From NCBI RefSeq assembly GCF_042686125.1, contig NZ_JBHUOV010000001.1, positions 1,485,232 to 1,549,231 on the forward strand: a stretch of 64,000 bases of DNA. Reading direction: 5' to 3'. A program made the position numbers and the translations under genes. The notes under the pieces were generated by a model. That model was not told where the DNA came from. It worked only from the letters and a program-made list of their open reading frames with translations, and made no database searches. This DNA is from Oceanihabitans iliipiscarium. Its GTDB lineage: Bacteria > Bacteroidota > Bacteroidia > Flavobacteriales > Flavobacteriaceae. Positions within the stretch are counted from its first letter, which is position 1; each line of letters starts with the position of its first letter. Positions 44,387 through 52,716 of this stretch are shown here, one piece after another.

Positions 44387-45130
44387 TTAATCATATTGAG
44401 TTTCCTTAAGAATTTTATCAATCAATTGGTCTAATTCTATAAACAGATTTTTGTTATCTACCATCCAGTATAAAAAATTGTCAGTAAGATTTTCAAATTC
44501 AATTTCTTTAAAAATTTGAAATTTATTCACCTTCAGGTTTGATTTTTCTTTCCAATTTAATGGACCATAGGCATCGATATCTTTATAGGAATATTTTTTT
44601 GATAAGTAGGGAGAAATCTCGTTATCAGATATTGAAGTAAACCTTGTTGTTCTATCTGTCAACGCCTTCATCGTTCGTCCCCAATTATATATTAAATTAA
44701 CTAATTCCTTATTTTGGAGCAAATCCAAACGCCCTGATTGTATGAGACCAGAAATGGTGTTTTCCGAGGGTCTGAATATAGGAGGGTCAAAGGCAATAAA
44801 AAGTAAACTGTCGACATTTTGCTTTTTAAGATAATCTTCGTCTTTACCCATAATGTTCATTAATTGTTTAAGGGCTGCCTCACATAATTCAGCTTCCTCA
44901 ATTCTTCTTTTTAAAATCGATTTGTTTTGCAAATATTCAGTATGAATGTTTTTTACAATGGTTTGTTCTTCAAGCTTTTGGATTCGTTTTTGGTTCCAAT
45001 TATTGATTTGAAGCGCAATCAAAATACCAATAACCACAAGAACAATTTCACCAATTGCGTATTTTAGATATTTTCCTGTTTTACCTTCTGAAAGTAAATT
45101 TTGTCTAATTTTTCTAAAGAATTTTATCAT
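44387..45130 (-). CDS. DUF6090 family membrane protein, copy 10
   Basis: The 247-residue protein begins MIKFFRKIRQNLLSEGKTGK; membrane segment GEIVLVVIGILIALQINNWN. The soluble part contains RPSENTISGLIQSGRLDLLQ (Ser-Gly-Arg-Leu signature) and NFLYWMVDNKNLFIELDQLI at the C-terminus, shared in pattern with copy 13. The unit starts GTTGTGC but ends GGCTAAC, so its arms do not match; a recombinant unit is likely. Confidence 0.86.
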   Translation of the reverse strand: MIKFFRKIRQNLLSEGKTGKYLKYAIGEIVLVVIGILIALQINNWNQKRIQKLEEQTIVKNIHTEYLQNKSILKRRIEEAELCEAALKQLMNIMGKDEDYLKKQNVDSLLFIAFDPPIFRPSENTISGLIQSGRLDLLQNKELVNLIYNWGRTMKALTDRTTRFTSISDNEISPYLSKKYSYKDIDAYGPLNWKEKSNLKVNKFQIFKEIEFENLTDNFLYWMVDNKNLFIELDQLIDKILKETQYD

Positions 45131-45155
45131 TAGTTTATTGGTTGGTCATAATGAA

Positions 45156-45408
45156 GGCTAACTCAGGGTTAAACGTAGTTCAGCTATTATAACGAAGATA
45201 CAATAAAATGGATAACAATTCTATGATAAGCCTCTTCCACTAAAATCATTGAATTGTTCATCAATTAGATGATGTAAATCATCGTGTTTGTGTATGGTTT
45301 GTTGCGTGGTTTAAGCACATAAATTAGCAAATAAAAACCGAATAGAAAATCCGCGAGGATTTTCGTAAGTAGGCTAGAACCAGCAATTAATTATACACGT
45401 TGTTGTGC
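45156..45408. repeat. attC-like spacer, B body, carrying a truncated insertion
   Basis: The left core is GGCTAAC (45156-45162), the insertion remnant occupies 45163-45283, and the arm CGTGTTTGTGTATGG follows. B body with GAAAATCCGCGAGGATTTTC hairpin. The right end is AATTATACACGTTGTTGTGC. Confidence 0.8.
45163..45283. mobile_element. Double-hairpin element, internally deleted copy 2
   Basis: The 121-bp remnant has TCAGGGTTAAACGTAGTTCA at the left and stops in GATGATGTAAATCAT. The full element has CATCGT at this point and again at its right border, so a deletion between these two CATCGT hexamers explains the loss of about 220 bp. Confidence 0.8.
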
Positions 45409-45413
45409 TTTTG

Positions 45414-46172
45414 TTATTTTTTGTTTAGATGTTCCAATTCCTTAATTATATTCTCATTAAGTTTAATCATTTCTTTTCTTACATAATTTAATCTACTTTT
45501 ATAATTAGAGTATTTTCGGTCTTGGTAGCTTAATATATTTTTGAAATCGGAGTTGGTTAATATTTCTTCATCTTTAGGTGTGTCAATTAAAAACCAAACA
45601 TTTTTGTCATTTTGACTCGTTACTTTTTTAAATACTTTTATTTTTAGTTTTTCAATAAAAGGGTTTAATAAATCAGGCGTTTTGTCTCCGAATTTTTTTA
45701 ATGCAGGAAATAGCACTTCATAATTTTTAATTATTAATTTTCGTAAGCTATCATTAGAAATAACTTCTAAACCATAATTTTTCACTGCATCATAAGGTCC
45801 AGAATCATAATTAATACTAATGTCGGTTTCGGATTTATCGTAAAACTTCATAATAGTGTCATAAGAAACAGCTTTTTCATTCTCACCAATCATTCTCATT
45901 AATTCATCAAGACCTTCTTTTTTTAATCCTAATCGATAATCAAGTGTATTCTCAAAAAATTTAAGGTCTGAATTAATTGAATTAGAAATTTCTTTTAATA
46001 CTAATTTTTCTTTAATTCTTTCTTTCCTATGATCATTCCAATTGCTTAATGTAAGTGCTATCAAAATTCCGATAACAACAAGTATAATCTCACCAAAAGC
46101 ATATTTAAAATACTTTCCAGTTTTATTTTTCTCCATAAGGTCGTATCGTATTTTTCTAAAGAACTTAATCAT
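45414..46172 (-). CDS. DUF6090 family membrane protein, copy 11
   Basis: The 252-residue protein begins MIKFFRKIRYDLMEKNKTGK; membrane segment GEIILVVIGILIALTLSNWN. The variable part differs from the others (INYDSGPYDAVKNYGLEVIS) and is rich in Lys at the C-terminus. Its ATG overlaps the TGA of copy 12 (ATGA), so both are translated from one message. It is one of two genes in a 1.6-kb unit. Confidence 0.86.
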   Translation of the reverse strand: MIKFFRKIRYDLMEKNKTGKYFKYAFGEIILVVIGILIALTLSNWNDHRKERIKEKLVLKEISNSINSDLKFFENTLDYRLGLKKEGLDELMRMIGENEKAVSYDTIMKFYDKSETDISINYDSGPYDAVKNYGLEVISNDSLRKLIIKNYEVLFPALKKFGDKTPDLLNPFIEKLKIKVFKKVTSQNDKNVWFLIDTPKDEEILTNSDFKNILSYQDRKYSNYKSRLNYVRKEMIKLNENIIKELEHLNKK

Positions 46173-46957
46173 TTTTTTATCTCTGAATTTATAATATCAA
46201 GCATTTCAATAATTCTGTTTCGCAGAGTAACTGATTGAATATTAGCATTTTGATGGAATGAAATGACTATAGCCGGAATGTCCTCTTGTTCAGGATCTGC
46301 CAAAATCTCTTTGAAGTCTATTTTCCTTTTAGATGGGTTTATTCTAAATTTTAAACTAGAAGACTTGTCTAAAGCTTCTACTGGAGAATAGCCATCTTTC
46401 CAAATGTTATTATTTAGATTTCGTGATGTGCCCGATCCAATACTCAAAGACATAATAAATTGGTTTCGAAATATTTGATATTGCTTTTCCTGTTCTTGTA
46501 CTTGGTATACTTCAGATGACCAGTTAGATAAAAGCGATACAAGCTTTTCGTTTTGTATCAGCTGTAATTTATCTGTGCCTATGATGTCATTTTTTATTGG
46601 ATCAAAAGTGGGGTCTATCATTATATGCCACCAAGATGTATAAAAAGTTTCTTCATCAAAAATTTCTGGATTGTCTACAAAACTCAGTAATTTATGAGAG
46701 GCTTCGATGGCTCTATTTCGCATATAAATTTTTTCTTCAAGCTGTGCAAGATTGGCTTCGTATTCACTTTTTAGTTGTACCAATATTTTTTGTTCTCGAA
46801 TTCTGCCTTTTCGCCTCTCATTCCAGTTGTTCACTTGTAGTGCTAAAAGAATACCTATCATCACGAGAAATATTTCACCTGAGGCGTATTTAAAGTACTT
46901 TCCAGTTTTATTTTCCATCAGCAAGTTTTGACGAATTTTTCTAAAGAATTTTATCAT
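46169..46957 (-). CDS. DUF6090 family membrane protein, copy 12
   Basis: The 262-residue protein begins MIKFFRKIRQNLLMENKTGK; membrane segment GEIFLVMIGILLALQVNNWN. The soluble region has DPTFDPIKNDIIGTDKLQLI in place of the Ser-Gly motif and a Ser/Asn-rich stretch (MSLSIGSGTSRNLNNN). It is first gene of the two-gene unit with copy 11. The unit arms are GTTGTGCTT (45402) / AAGCACAAC (46988). Confidence 0.86.
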   Translation of the reverse strand: MIKFFRKIRQNLLMENKTGKYFKYASGEIFLVMIGILLALQVNNWNERRKGRIREQKILVQLKSEYEANLAQLEEKIYMRNRAIEASHKLLSFVDNPEIFDEETFYTSWWHIMIDPTFDPIKNDIIGTDKLQLIQNEKLVSLLSNWSSEVYQVQEQEKQYQIFRNQFIMSLSIGSGTSRNLNNNIWKDGYSPVEALDKSSSLKFRINPSKRKIDFKEILADPEQEDIPAIVISFHQNANIQSVTLRNRIIEMLDIINSEIKK

Positions 46958-46981
46958 TGGTTAATGGTTGGTTATAATGAA

Positions 46982-47184
46982 GCACAACGTGTTCGTGTAT
47001 GATTTTTTGCGGATTGATCCGAAGCTATTTTTGGCTTCGGATGAGCCACTTGTGGCGAAAAATCCGCTGGAGGAAAATGGCAAGGCTCTGACTTGCTAAT
47101 TTTCCGCGAAACTAATATACGAATTAAAGTTAGCTCGTTCACTTAACCAACATTGCGAGCAATTAATTGTACACGTTGTTGTAC
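46982..47184. repeat. attC-like spacer, A body, reference copy
   Basis: The complete 203-bp copy: GCACAAC, GTGTTCGTGTATG, hairpin CCGAAGCTATTTTTGGCTTC, the inverted pair TGCGGATT / AATCCGC, hairpin GGAAAATGGCAAGGCTCTGA / CTTGCTAATTTTCC, and right end GTACACGTTGTTGTAC. Confidence 0.85.
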
Positions 47185-47219
47185 TTTCGTTATTTTTCTG
47201 AATAACTTCATTTTTTTCT

Positions 47220-47996
47220 CTATTTACTTAACTCTTTATCAATCCGTCTAATGTTTTCAGTTGTTAACCATAATAGACCATTTTTAATCCAATCTTCATC
47301 TAAAACATTAAAATAATGGACTTTGCTTATTTTGGCATATGTATCTGAAGATTTTATATACTTAATAAAATCCTCATCGTTTTTTACAAAATCTGGATGC
47401 TTTGTTATTGGTGGATGCAAATTGTAATTTTCATTACCATCCAAATTATAAACATCTAGAATCATTATTAAATCGGTGTTATTTCCACTATTATTAAAAT
47501 GAAGATTATCACCTTTATCATTGATATCATTTCTGGATTTAGTAAAATCTTTTAAAAAAGAAAGAGTTTGTTTTAGACTATCCCCTAAAATCTCAAATTT
47601 ACCTGCAGAAATAGCCTCTTCGAAAACCGAATTTAATAAGGATAGTTTTATTGGGTAAGATAGAGTAGAAGCATAGATTCTAACACTATCAATTGGTAAT
47701 TCTTGAGCTCCAGCCGAATAATTGATAAGCTTATTTACTTGAGAATTATTTTTATGAAGTCCAATTAAATAATTTTCTAATATTCCTTTATTAATTTGAA
47801 GTTCTTGTTTTAATGCAAGCAATAGTTTTTGTTTATTGTTTTCTAATTTCCTGTTTTCATTCCAGTTATTAATCTGCAATGCAATGAGAATACCTATAAC
47901 AACGAGGAAAATTTCACCAATAGCGTATTTGAAGTACTTTCCAGTTTTTCCATCCGAAAGTAAGTTTAGTCTAATTTTTCTAAAGAATTTTATCAT
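47220..47996 (-). CDS. DUF6090 family membrane protein, copy 13
   Basis: The 258-residue protein begins MIKFFRKIRLNLLSDGKTGK; membrane segment GEIFLVVIGILIALQINNWN. The soluble part contains KLSLLNSVFEEAISAGKFEI (Ala-Gly in place of Ser-Gly) and an Asn-rich segment near residue 165. The unit starts GTTGTAC and ends GCACAAC, six of seven bases complementary. Confidence 0.86.
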   Translation of the reverse strand: MIKFFRKIRLNLLSDGKTGKYFKYAIGEIFLVVIGILIALQINNWNENRKLENNKQKLLLALKQELQINKGILENYLIGLHKNNSQVNKLINYSAGAQELPIDSVRIYASTLSYPIKLSLLNSVFEEAISAGKFEILGDSLKQTLSFLKDFTKSRNDINDKGDNLHFNNSGNNTDLIMILDVYNLDGNENYNLHPPITKHPDFVKNDEDFIKYIKSSDTYAKISKVHYFNVLDEDWIKNGLLWLTTENIRRIDKELSK

Positions 47997-48020
47997 TGGT
48001 TATTGGTTGGTTATAATGAA

Positions 48021-48226
48021 GCACAACGTGTTTGTGTATGGTTTCGTGCGGATTTTCAGCCGAAGCGCCTTGCGCTAGGATGAGCCGCTTGTGGCGAAAA
48101 ATCCGATGGAAAAAAGGAGCAAGGCTGAGTCTTGCTAATTTTCCAAGAAAAACATACTTGTTTGTTTAAAGATATAAATTAAAATCGAAGTTCAGGTGTA
48201 AGCATGAACTATACACGTTGTTGGGC
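48021..48226. repeat. attC-like spacer, A body with TTTAAAGATATAAATTAAAA tail
   Basis: The left core is GCACAAC. Hairpins CAGCCGAAGCGCCTTGCGCT and GGAGCAAGGCTGAGTCTTGC. The right end is GAACTATACACGTTGTTGGGC, whose GTTGGGC fits the classical GTTRRRY. Confidence 0.85.
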
Positions 48227-48235
48227 AATCGTACT

Positions 48236-48760
48236 TTATTCCCAAATATCAATGTCGATTTTCAAATCATTTAATGAATCTGTAACATATTTTTCATAAT
48301 TCATTGAGTCTTTAATAAATTCATTGATATCAACATCGAAATAAGTTCTTTGTTCTTTTATATTTTCAGCAAAAAGTAATGTTCCATAATAGCAAAAATC
48401 ATCACCATAATGACCTAAATCTTCTGTTGTGTGATTTGATTCAGCTACTATTTCCAACATCTCATTTTCAAAAAATACAGACCATTTTCTCCAATAAATT
48501 CCCTCACTTTTAATTCCGTTTTGAATTTCTCGGTCATAAATATCCAAACAAATATTCCAGTTTCTATGAGTTTTATAATTATGAATATTTTCAATCAAGT
48601 ATTTTATTTCTTTTGCTTTTGTCTTATTATCTTCAGTTGCGAATTCAAGATTTGACACAAAATCAACAAATATTCTTAATTCTTGAATCTTTTTTAATGT
48701 GGTTTTATCTGGTTTTGACGTTTCTATTTTTGTATGATTTTTCAATTTCATCAATTTCAC
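48236..48760 (-). CDS. Hypothetical soluble protein, cassette cargo
   Basis: The 174-residue protein (or 171 from the ATG at 48751) has no signal peptide or membrane segment. It is acidic with an aromatic central region (RNWNICLDIYDREIQNGIKS, YWRKWSVFFENEMLEIVAES, DLGHYGDDFCYYGTLLFAEN). I do not recognise the family. The unit arms are GTTGGGCAA (48220) / TTGCCCAAC (48775), nine complementary bases and both matching the classical integron core patterns. Confidence 0.7.
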   Translation of the reverse strand: MKLMKLKNHTKIETSKPDKTTLKKIQELRIFVDFVSNLEFATEDNKTKAKEIKYLIENIHNYKTHRNWNICLDIYDREIQNGIKSEGIYWRKWSVFFENEMLEIVAESNHTTEDLGHYGDDFCYYGTLLFAENIKEQRTYFDVDINEFIKDSMNYEKYVTDSLNDLKIDIDIWE

Positions 48761-48768
48761 CGTATGTT

Positions 48769-48902
48769 GCCCAACGTGTTTGTGTATGGCTAGTTGCGTT
48801 GGTGAGAACTAAGTTAGCAAAAGAAACCGAACCAGTAGGAAATTCCGTTAGGAATTTCCGAGTACACCCAAACTAAGCAATTGGTTATACACGTTGTTGT
48901 GT
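48769..48902. repeat. attC-like spacer, B body
   Basis: The 134-bp copy has left core GCCCAAC, arm GTGTTTGTGTATGG, hairpin GGAAATTCCGTTAGGAATTTCC and right end GGTTATACACGTTGTTGTGT. Its length falls in the range of classical attC sites. Confidence 0.83.
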
Positions 48903-48911
48903 GCAGTTTTT

Positions 48912-49214
48912 TTATTTCAGACGTTTTTTATTATCCATTCTCTGATGCAAAATTCTGACGATTTCTACAATTTCATTTTCAACTTTTCTGTAAAAAATCA
49001 GATGCGATTTGATTTTCGTTACTCGATAATTTTTTCGGGTTTGTTCAGCTGATTTTCCAATCAGATAGTTGTCCGCAATAAAATCAATTTCTGCCATTAT
49101 TAAATCGAAATATCTGTCTGCTTGTTCTTTAGACCATTTGTTAAATGTATAAATCCAAATTTTATCCAAATCCTCAATCGCTTGTTGGCTTATGCGATAT
49201 TTGTTTTTACTCAT
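48912..49214 (-). CDS. parE: RelE/ParE-family toxin
   Basis: The 100-residue basic protein fits the ParE/RelE plasmid-stabilisation toxin fold: YRISQQAIEDLDKIWIYTFN, QADRYFDLIMAEIDFIADN, YRVTKIKSHLIFYRKVENEI and IVRILHQRMD. ParE toxins inhibit DNA gyrase; the RelE branch cuts mRNA on ribosomes; ParE is more likely with a ParD partner. Its ATG overlaps the antitoxin stop (ATGA). Toxin-antitoxin pairs are typical stabilising cargo of chromosomal integrons. Confidence 0.88.
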   Translation of the reverse strand: MSKNKYRISQQAIEDLDKIWIYTFNKWSKEQADRYFDLIMAEIDFIADNYLIGKSAEQTRKNYRVTKIKSHLIFYRKVENEIVEIVRILHQRMDNKKRLK

Positions 49215-49453
49215 AAGTGTTTACGATGTAATTCTTTCAAATGTTGTTTTGGATCAAAATTTTCAACAAATCCGCTATTTTCTCCAACTTCGAGAGCTTT
49301 AATAAGTTCTCTTTCTTTTTTTTCTTCACGTTCTAACAAACGCAATGCGGAACGAATTACTTCACTAACTGAACCATATCTACCAGAATTTACTTCTTCT
49401 CTGATAAAATCTTCAAAATGATTTCCTAGTGATATTGAGGTGTTTTTTCCCAT
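49211..49453 (-). CDS. parD: ParD-like antitoxin
   Basis: I place the start at 49453 (MGKNTSISLGNHFEDFIREE); the longer frame to 49513 runs into the unit's terminal arm. The 80-residue protein has a ribbon-helix-helix DNA-binding N-terminus (SISLGNHFEDFIREEVNSGR, VSEVIRSALRLLEREE) and a C-terminal toxin-binding tail (FVENFDPKQHLKELHRKHL). It probably represses its own promoter at 49472-49502. Confidence 0.86.
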   Translation of the reverse strand: MGKNTSISLGNHFEDFIREEVNSGRYGSVSEVIRSALRLLEREEKKERELIKALEVGENSGFVENFDPKQHLKELHRKHL

Positions 49454-49471
49454 TTTGGCTATAATTTTACT

Positions 49472-49502
49472 CAAATATACCAAATCTTGGTAACGTAGCC
49501 AA
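49472..49502 (-). promoter_or_regulatory. Promoter of the toxin-antitoxin cassette
   Basis: On the minus strand, TTG (49500-49502) and TATATTTG (49472-49479) are 20 bases apart, matching the Bacteroidota TTG / TAnnTTTG promoter. It lies wholly within the unit, between its terminal arm and parD, so the pair would be expressed wherever the unit is placed. Confidence 0.7.
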
Positions 49503-49507
49503 ATTGC

Positions 49508-50058
49508 ACACAACTCAGGGTTAAGCGTAGTTCAGCTATTATAACGAAGATACAATAAAATGGATAACAATTCTATGATAAGCCTCTTCCACTAAAATCA
49601 TTGAATTGTTCATCAATTAGATGATGTAAATCATCGTAAATTGCCATTTTATTTTATTGGGAGTTATCATAGCTGTACCAAATTACATTTAACCAACGAT
49701 GCTACACGTTTTAGCTCGAAGCTCGCAAAAGGCGATATTCTTAGATAAACTACGACTTAGTAATTTGGTTTAACCCTGAGATGAAACACATTTACTTTAA
49801 GGACGAGAGTGCGCAGCACGTAGTAATTAAAGTTCGCCTTTGGCGAATGTGTTTCATCGTGTTCGTGTATGATTTTTTGCGGATTGAGCTGAAGCTATTT
49901 TTAGCTTCGGATGAGCCACTTGTGGCGAAAAATCCGCTGGAGGAAAATGGCAAGGCTCTGACTTGCAAATTTTCCGATTAGATAAATATACAAATTGTAG
50001 GATAAAATCTTCCAAATAACCAACATTGCGGAGCAATTAATTATACACGGTGTTGTGC
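49508..50058. repeat. attC-like spacer, A body, carrying a double-hairpin insertion
   Basis: The left core is ACACAAC (extended TGCACACAAC), the insertion occupies 49515-49857, the arm CGTGTTCGTGTATG follows. A body with GAAGCTATTTTTAGCTTC hairpin. The right end is TATACACGGTGTTGTGC. Confidence 0.82.
49515..49857. mobile_element. Double-hairpin element, full copy 3
   Basis: The 343-bp copy has both inverted-repeat modules. It carries the 24-codon minus-strand ORF MAIYDDLHHLIDEQFNDFSG...S* (ATG at 49644). There is one base change in the left terminal repeat (GGTTAAGC for GGTTAAAC). Confidence 0.82.
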
Positions 50059-50069
50059 TTTCGTTATTT

Positions 50070-50819
50070 TTATTTTCCGCTTGGTTTAGTAGCTTCAATT
50101 ATTTCATCTATGAGATTATCTGTTTCTAAACAGCGTTCTTTAACTTGTTGATAATGCCAAATACTATTGTCTAAATAATTTTCGAATGTTACCTCTTGAA
50201 ACAAAGGATAATAGTCTGGTTTTACTTTAGAAATTCCAGTCCAAGGATAGTTACTTGCCTTATCCATTTGTTTAAAAGATATTTTATCTAATAAATAGGG
50301 TATAAGCTCGGTATTTGACCAATTATCCAACTTTGTCACACGGGTTTTTCTAATTTCAGATAGTGTATTCCATTTATAAAGTAAGTCTGTGGTTTTTTCA
50401 TTTTTTAAAAGGTTTAATTTGCCACTTTGGATAATGTTTTTAATTGTATTATCTGCAAAGGCTATTTCGCTATATCCGAATGAAACATAAAAAATACTAT
50501 CTAAATTATGTTTAAAGAGTTCATCTTTTGAAGTTCCGATTAAATTCATTAGAGTTATTTGCGCATTCATCTGATTATTAACTTCAATAAGAAAATCTTT
50601 CAAGACCTTTTTATTTTCTTGAAAATCTGTGTGAAGTTTGGCAATTACTTCTTTTTCTTCGTTTTGCTCAATGCGATTGTTGTTCCAGTTATTGACTTGT
50701 AATGCTAAAAGAATACCAATCATTACTAGTATGATTTCGCCAATCGCATACTTAAAATACTTTCCAGTTTTGTTTTCCATAAGCAAGTTTTGGCGAATTT
50801 TTCTAAAGAACTTTATCAT
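50070..50819 (-). CDS. DUF6090 family membrane protein, copy 14
   Basis: The 249-residue protein begins MIKFFRKIRQNLLMENKTGK; membrane segment GEIILVMIGILLALQVNNWN. The soluble part contains FADNTIKNIIQSGKLNLLKN (Ser-Gly-Lys-Leu) and a C-terminal NYLDNSIWHYQQVKERCLET. It is most like copy 10 in the variable region. The unit starts GTTGTGC and ends GCACAAC. Confidence 0.86.
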   Translation of the reverse strand: MIKFFRKIRQNLLMENKTGKYFKYAIGEIILVMIGILLALQVNNWNNNRIEQNEEKEVIAKLHTDFQENKKVLKDFLIEVNNQMNAQITLMNLIGTSKDELFKHNLDSIFYVSFGYSEIAFADNTIKNIIQSGKLNLLKNEKTTDLLYKWNTLSEIRKTRVTKLDNWSNTELIPYLLDKISFKQMDKASNYPWTGISKVKPDYYPLFQEVTFENYLDNSIWHYQQVKERCLETDNLIDEIIEATKPSGK

Positions 50820-50878
50820 TGGTAGTTAGTTTCTCTAAAGGTAGGATAAAAAATGAATTTGGGAATTCTGATAATGAA

Positions 50879-51353
50879 GCACAACTCAGGGTTAAACGTA
50901 GTTCATCTATGATAACGAAGATACAATAAAATGGGCAACAATTCCATGATAAGCCTCTTCCACTAAAATCATTGAATTGTTCATCAATTAGATGATGTAA
51001 ATCATCGTAAATTGCCATTTTATTTTATTGGGAGTTATAATAGCTGTACCAAATTACATTTAACCAACGATGCTACACGTTTTAGCTCGAAGCTCGCAAA
51101 AGGCGATATTCTTAGATAAACTACGACTTAGTAATTTGGTTTAACCCTGAGATGAAACACATTTACTTTAAGGACGAGAGTGCGCAGCACGTAGTAATTA
51201 AAGTTCGCCTTTGGCGAATGTGTTTCATCGTGTTTGTGTATGGTTAGTTGCGTGGGTTAGCACTTAACTTAGCAAGTACACACCAAACTGAAAATCCACG
51301 AGGATTTTCAAAAGTAGGTGAGAACCAGCAATTACTTATAGCCATTGTTGTGC
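50879..51353. repeat. attC-like spacer, B body, carrying a double-hairpin insertion
   Basis: Left core GCACAAC, insertion 50886-51228, arm CGTGTTTGTGTATGG, B body with GAAAATCCACGAGGATTTTC hairpin, right end ATAGCCATTGTTGTGC (one arm base pair changed). Confidence 0.8.
50886..51228. mobile_element. Double-hairpin element, full copy 4
   Basis: The 343-bp copy has both modules intact. The small minus-strand ORF starting MAIYDDLHHLIDEQFNDF reads through (TAG changed to TGG) and would continue out of the element, so the 24-codon stop is not strictly kept. Confidence 0.82.
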
Positions 51354-51376
51354 TTTCGTTATTTTTAATTCAGTTC

Positions 51377-52144
51377 TCATTTCGTTAATTCATTGTCAAT
51401 TAGCGATATAAGTTCCTTGCATTTTTTAATCATTTCCATCAAAGTTCCATTCATCCCCCCAAAATCAAGAATAGCTAAAGCGAAACCATTCTTTTGTTTT
51501 TGGTCTATAAATATATCTCCAAAGGTTTCTTCCGTTAAATTCCCAAATACACCCATTTTTCCGTTCGAAATCTGGAATAGGTAGTTTCTTGACATAGAAC
51601 TTATATCTTGTTTTTCATAACTACCTGGATAAAGTGTTTGTTCAGCAACTTTTTCCCAGTGTTTTTCAGTGTGTTTTAATTTTTTATAAAGTAAATCTAA
51701 ATTCAGTAAATCATTTTTGATAGAATCATTTGAGATGATAGCAAAATTCCCTGAATTTTTTAGCTCTTGGTAAGTATTGTCAATTAAATAAAAACTTTTC
51801 CAAGTGTAGATATCAACAAGGTGTTTATTAATAGAATTCCAATCATCCACAGGTTTACTATTAATATGTTCTAATACTGTGTTAGCTGAATTAATTAGAG
51901 AATTTTGTCTATCAATAAATTGATTCATTTCTGTAATTGAAAGTTGTAAATCTCTTTTGATATTATTGAGATAAATTATTTCGTTATCTCTAATCTTTCT
52001 TTTTTCGTTCCAATTATTGATTGATAATGCTATTAAAATCCCAATTACAACAAGAACAATTTCACCTATAGCATATTTTAAATACTTTCCAGTTTTGTTT
52101 TTTTCCATAAGGTCGTAGCGTATTTTTCTAAAGAATTTTATCAT
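51377..52144 (-). CDS. DUF6090 family membrane protein, copy 15
   Basis: The 255-residue protein begins MIKFFRKIRYDLMEKNKTGK; membrane segment GEIVLVVIGILIALSINNWN. The soluble part has LIDNTYQELKNSGNFAIISN (Ser-Gly-Asn) and KQKNGFALAILDFGGMNGTL near the C-terminus, resembling copies 4 and 16 there. No leader ORF precedes it, unlike most RYDLMEKN-type copies. The unit arms are GTTGTGCTT / AAGCACAAC. Confidence 0.86.
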   Translation of the reverse strand: MIKFFRKIRYDLMEKNKTGKYLKYAIGEIVLVVIGILIALSINNWNEKRKIRDNEIIYLNNIKRDLQLSITEMNQFIDRQNSLINSANTVLEHINSKPVDDWNSINKHLVDIYTWKSFYLIDNTYQELKNSGNFAIISNDSIKNDLLNLDLLYKKLKHTEKHWEKVAEQTLYPGSYEKQDISSMSRNYLFQISNGKMGVFGNLTEETFGDIFIDQKQKNGFALAILDFGGMNGTLMEMIKKCKELISLIDNELTK

Positions 52145-52169
52145 TTAGTTAATGGTTTGTCATAATGAA

Positions 52170-52711
52170 GCACAACTCAGGGTTAAACGTAGTTCAGCTA
52201 TTATAACGAAGATACAATAAAATGGATAACAATTCTATGATAAGCCTCTTCCACTAAAATCATTGAATTGTTCATCAATTAGATGATGTAAATCATCGTA
52301 AATTGCCATTTTATTTTATTGGGAGTTATCATAGCTGTACCAAATTACATTTAACCAACGATGCTACACGTTTTAGCTCGAAGCTCGCAAAAGGCGATAT
52401 TCTTAGATAAACTACGACTTAGTAATTTGGTTTAACCCTGAGATGAAACACATTTACTTTAAGGACGAGAGTGCGCAGCACGTAGTAATTAAAGTTCGCC
52501 TTTGGCGAATGTGTTTCATCGTGTCCGTATATGAAACGTAGCGTGTTAAAAGACGTTATCGTTTCGGATTATACACGAGCCGAATTTTTAAATTTTTCTT
52601 TTTATCTTAATTTTCTCAAAAAGCCAAATTTAAAAATTTGGCGGTCTTCGTAAATACACACAAACCTTTGGTAAAGGCTATAATAGCTATGTTTTATATA
52701 CATTGTTGTGC
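52170..52711. repeat. attC-like spacer, C body, carrying a double-hairpin insertion
   Basis: Left core GCACAAC, insertion 52177-52519, arm CGTGTCCGTATATG. The C body is unrelated to A and B: a long inverted pair AGCCGAATTTTTAAATTTTT / CCAAATTTAAAAATTTGGC. The right end is TATATACATTGTTGTGC. Confidence 0.8.
52177..52519. mobile_element. Double-hairpin element, full copy 5
   Basis: The 343-bp copy has both inverted-repeat modules and the 24-codon minus-strand ORF (MAIYDDLHHLIDEQ..., ATG at about 52306). It is nearly identical to copies 3 and 4 although its host spacer has a different body. Confidence 0.82.
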
Positions 52712-52716
52712 TTTCG

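Noticed and set aside
49901..50098. Frames reading through spacers (for example MKLLNQAENKNNESTTP)
   Set aside because: They overlap conserved spacer hairpins and the end of a real gene, and change frame between spacer copies.
43899..52519. Insertion sequence or simple MITE
   Set aside because: No transposase and no target duplication is seen, and all copies sit at the same base of the spacer. A MITE origin is not fully excluded but is less fitting than a cassette-like element.
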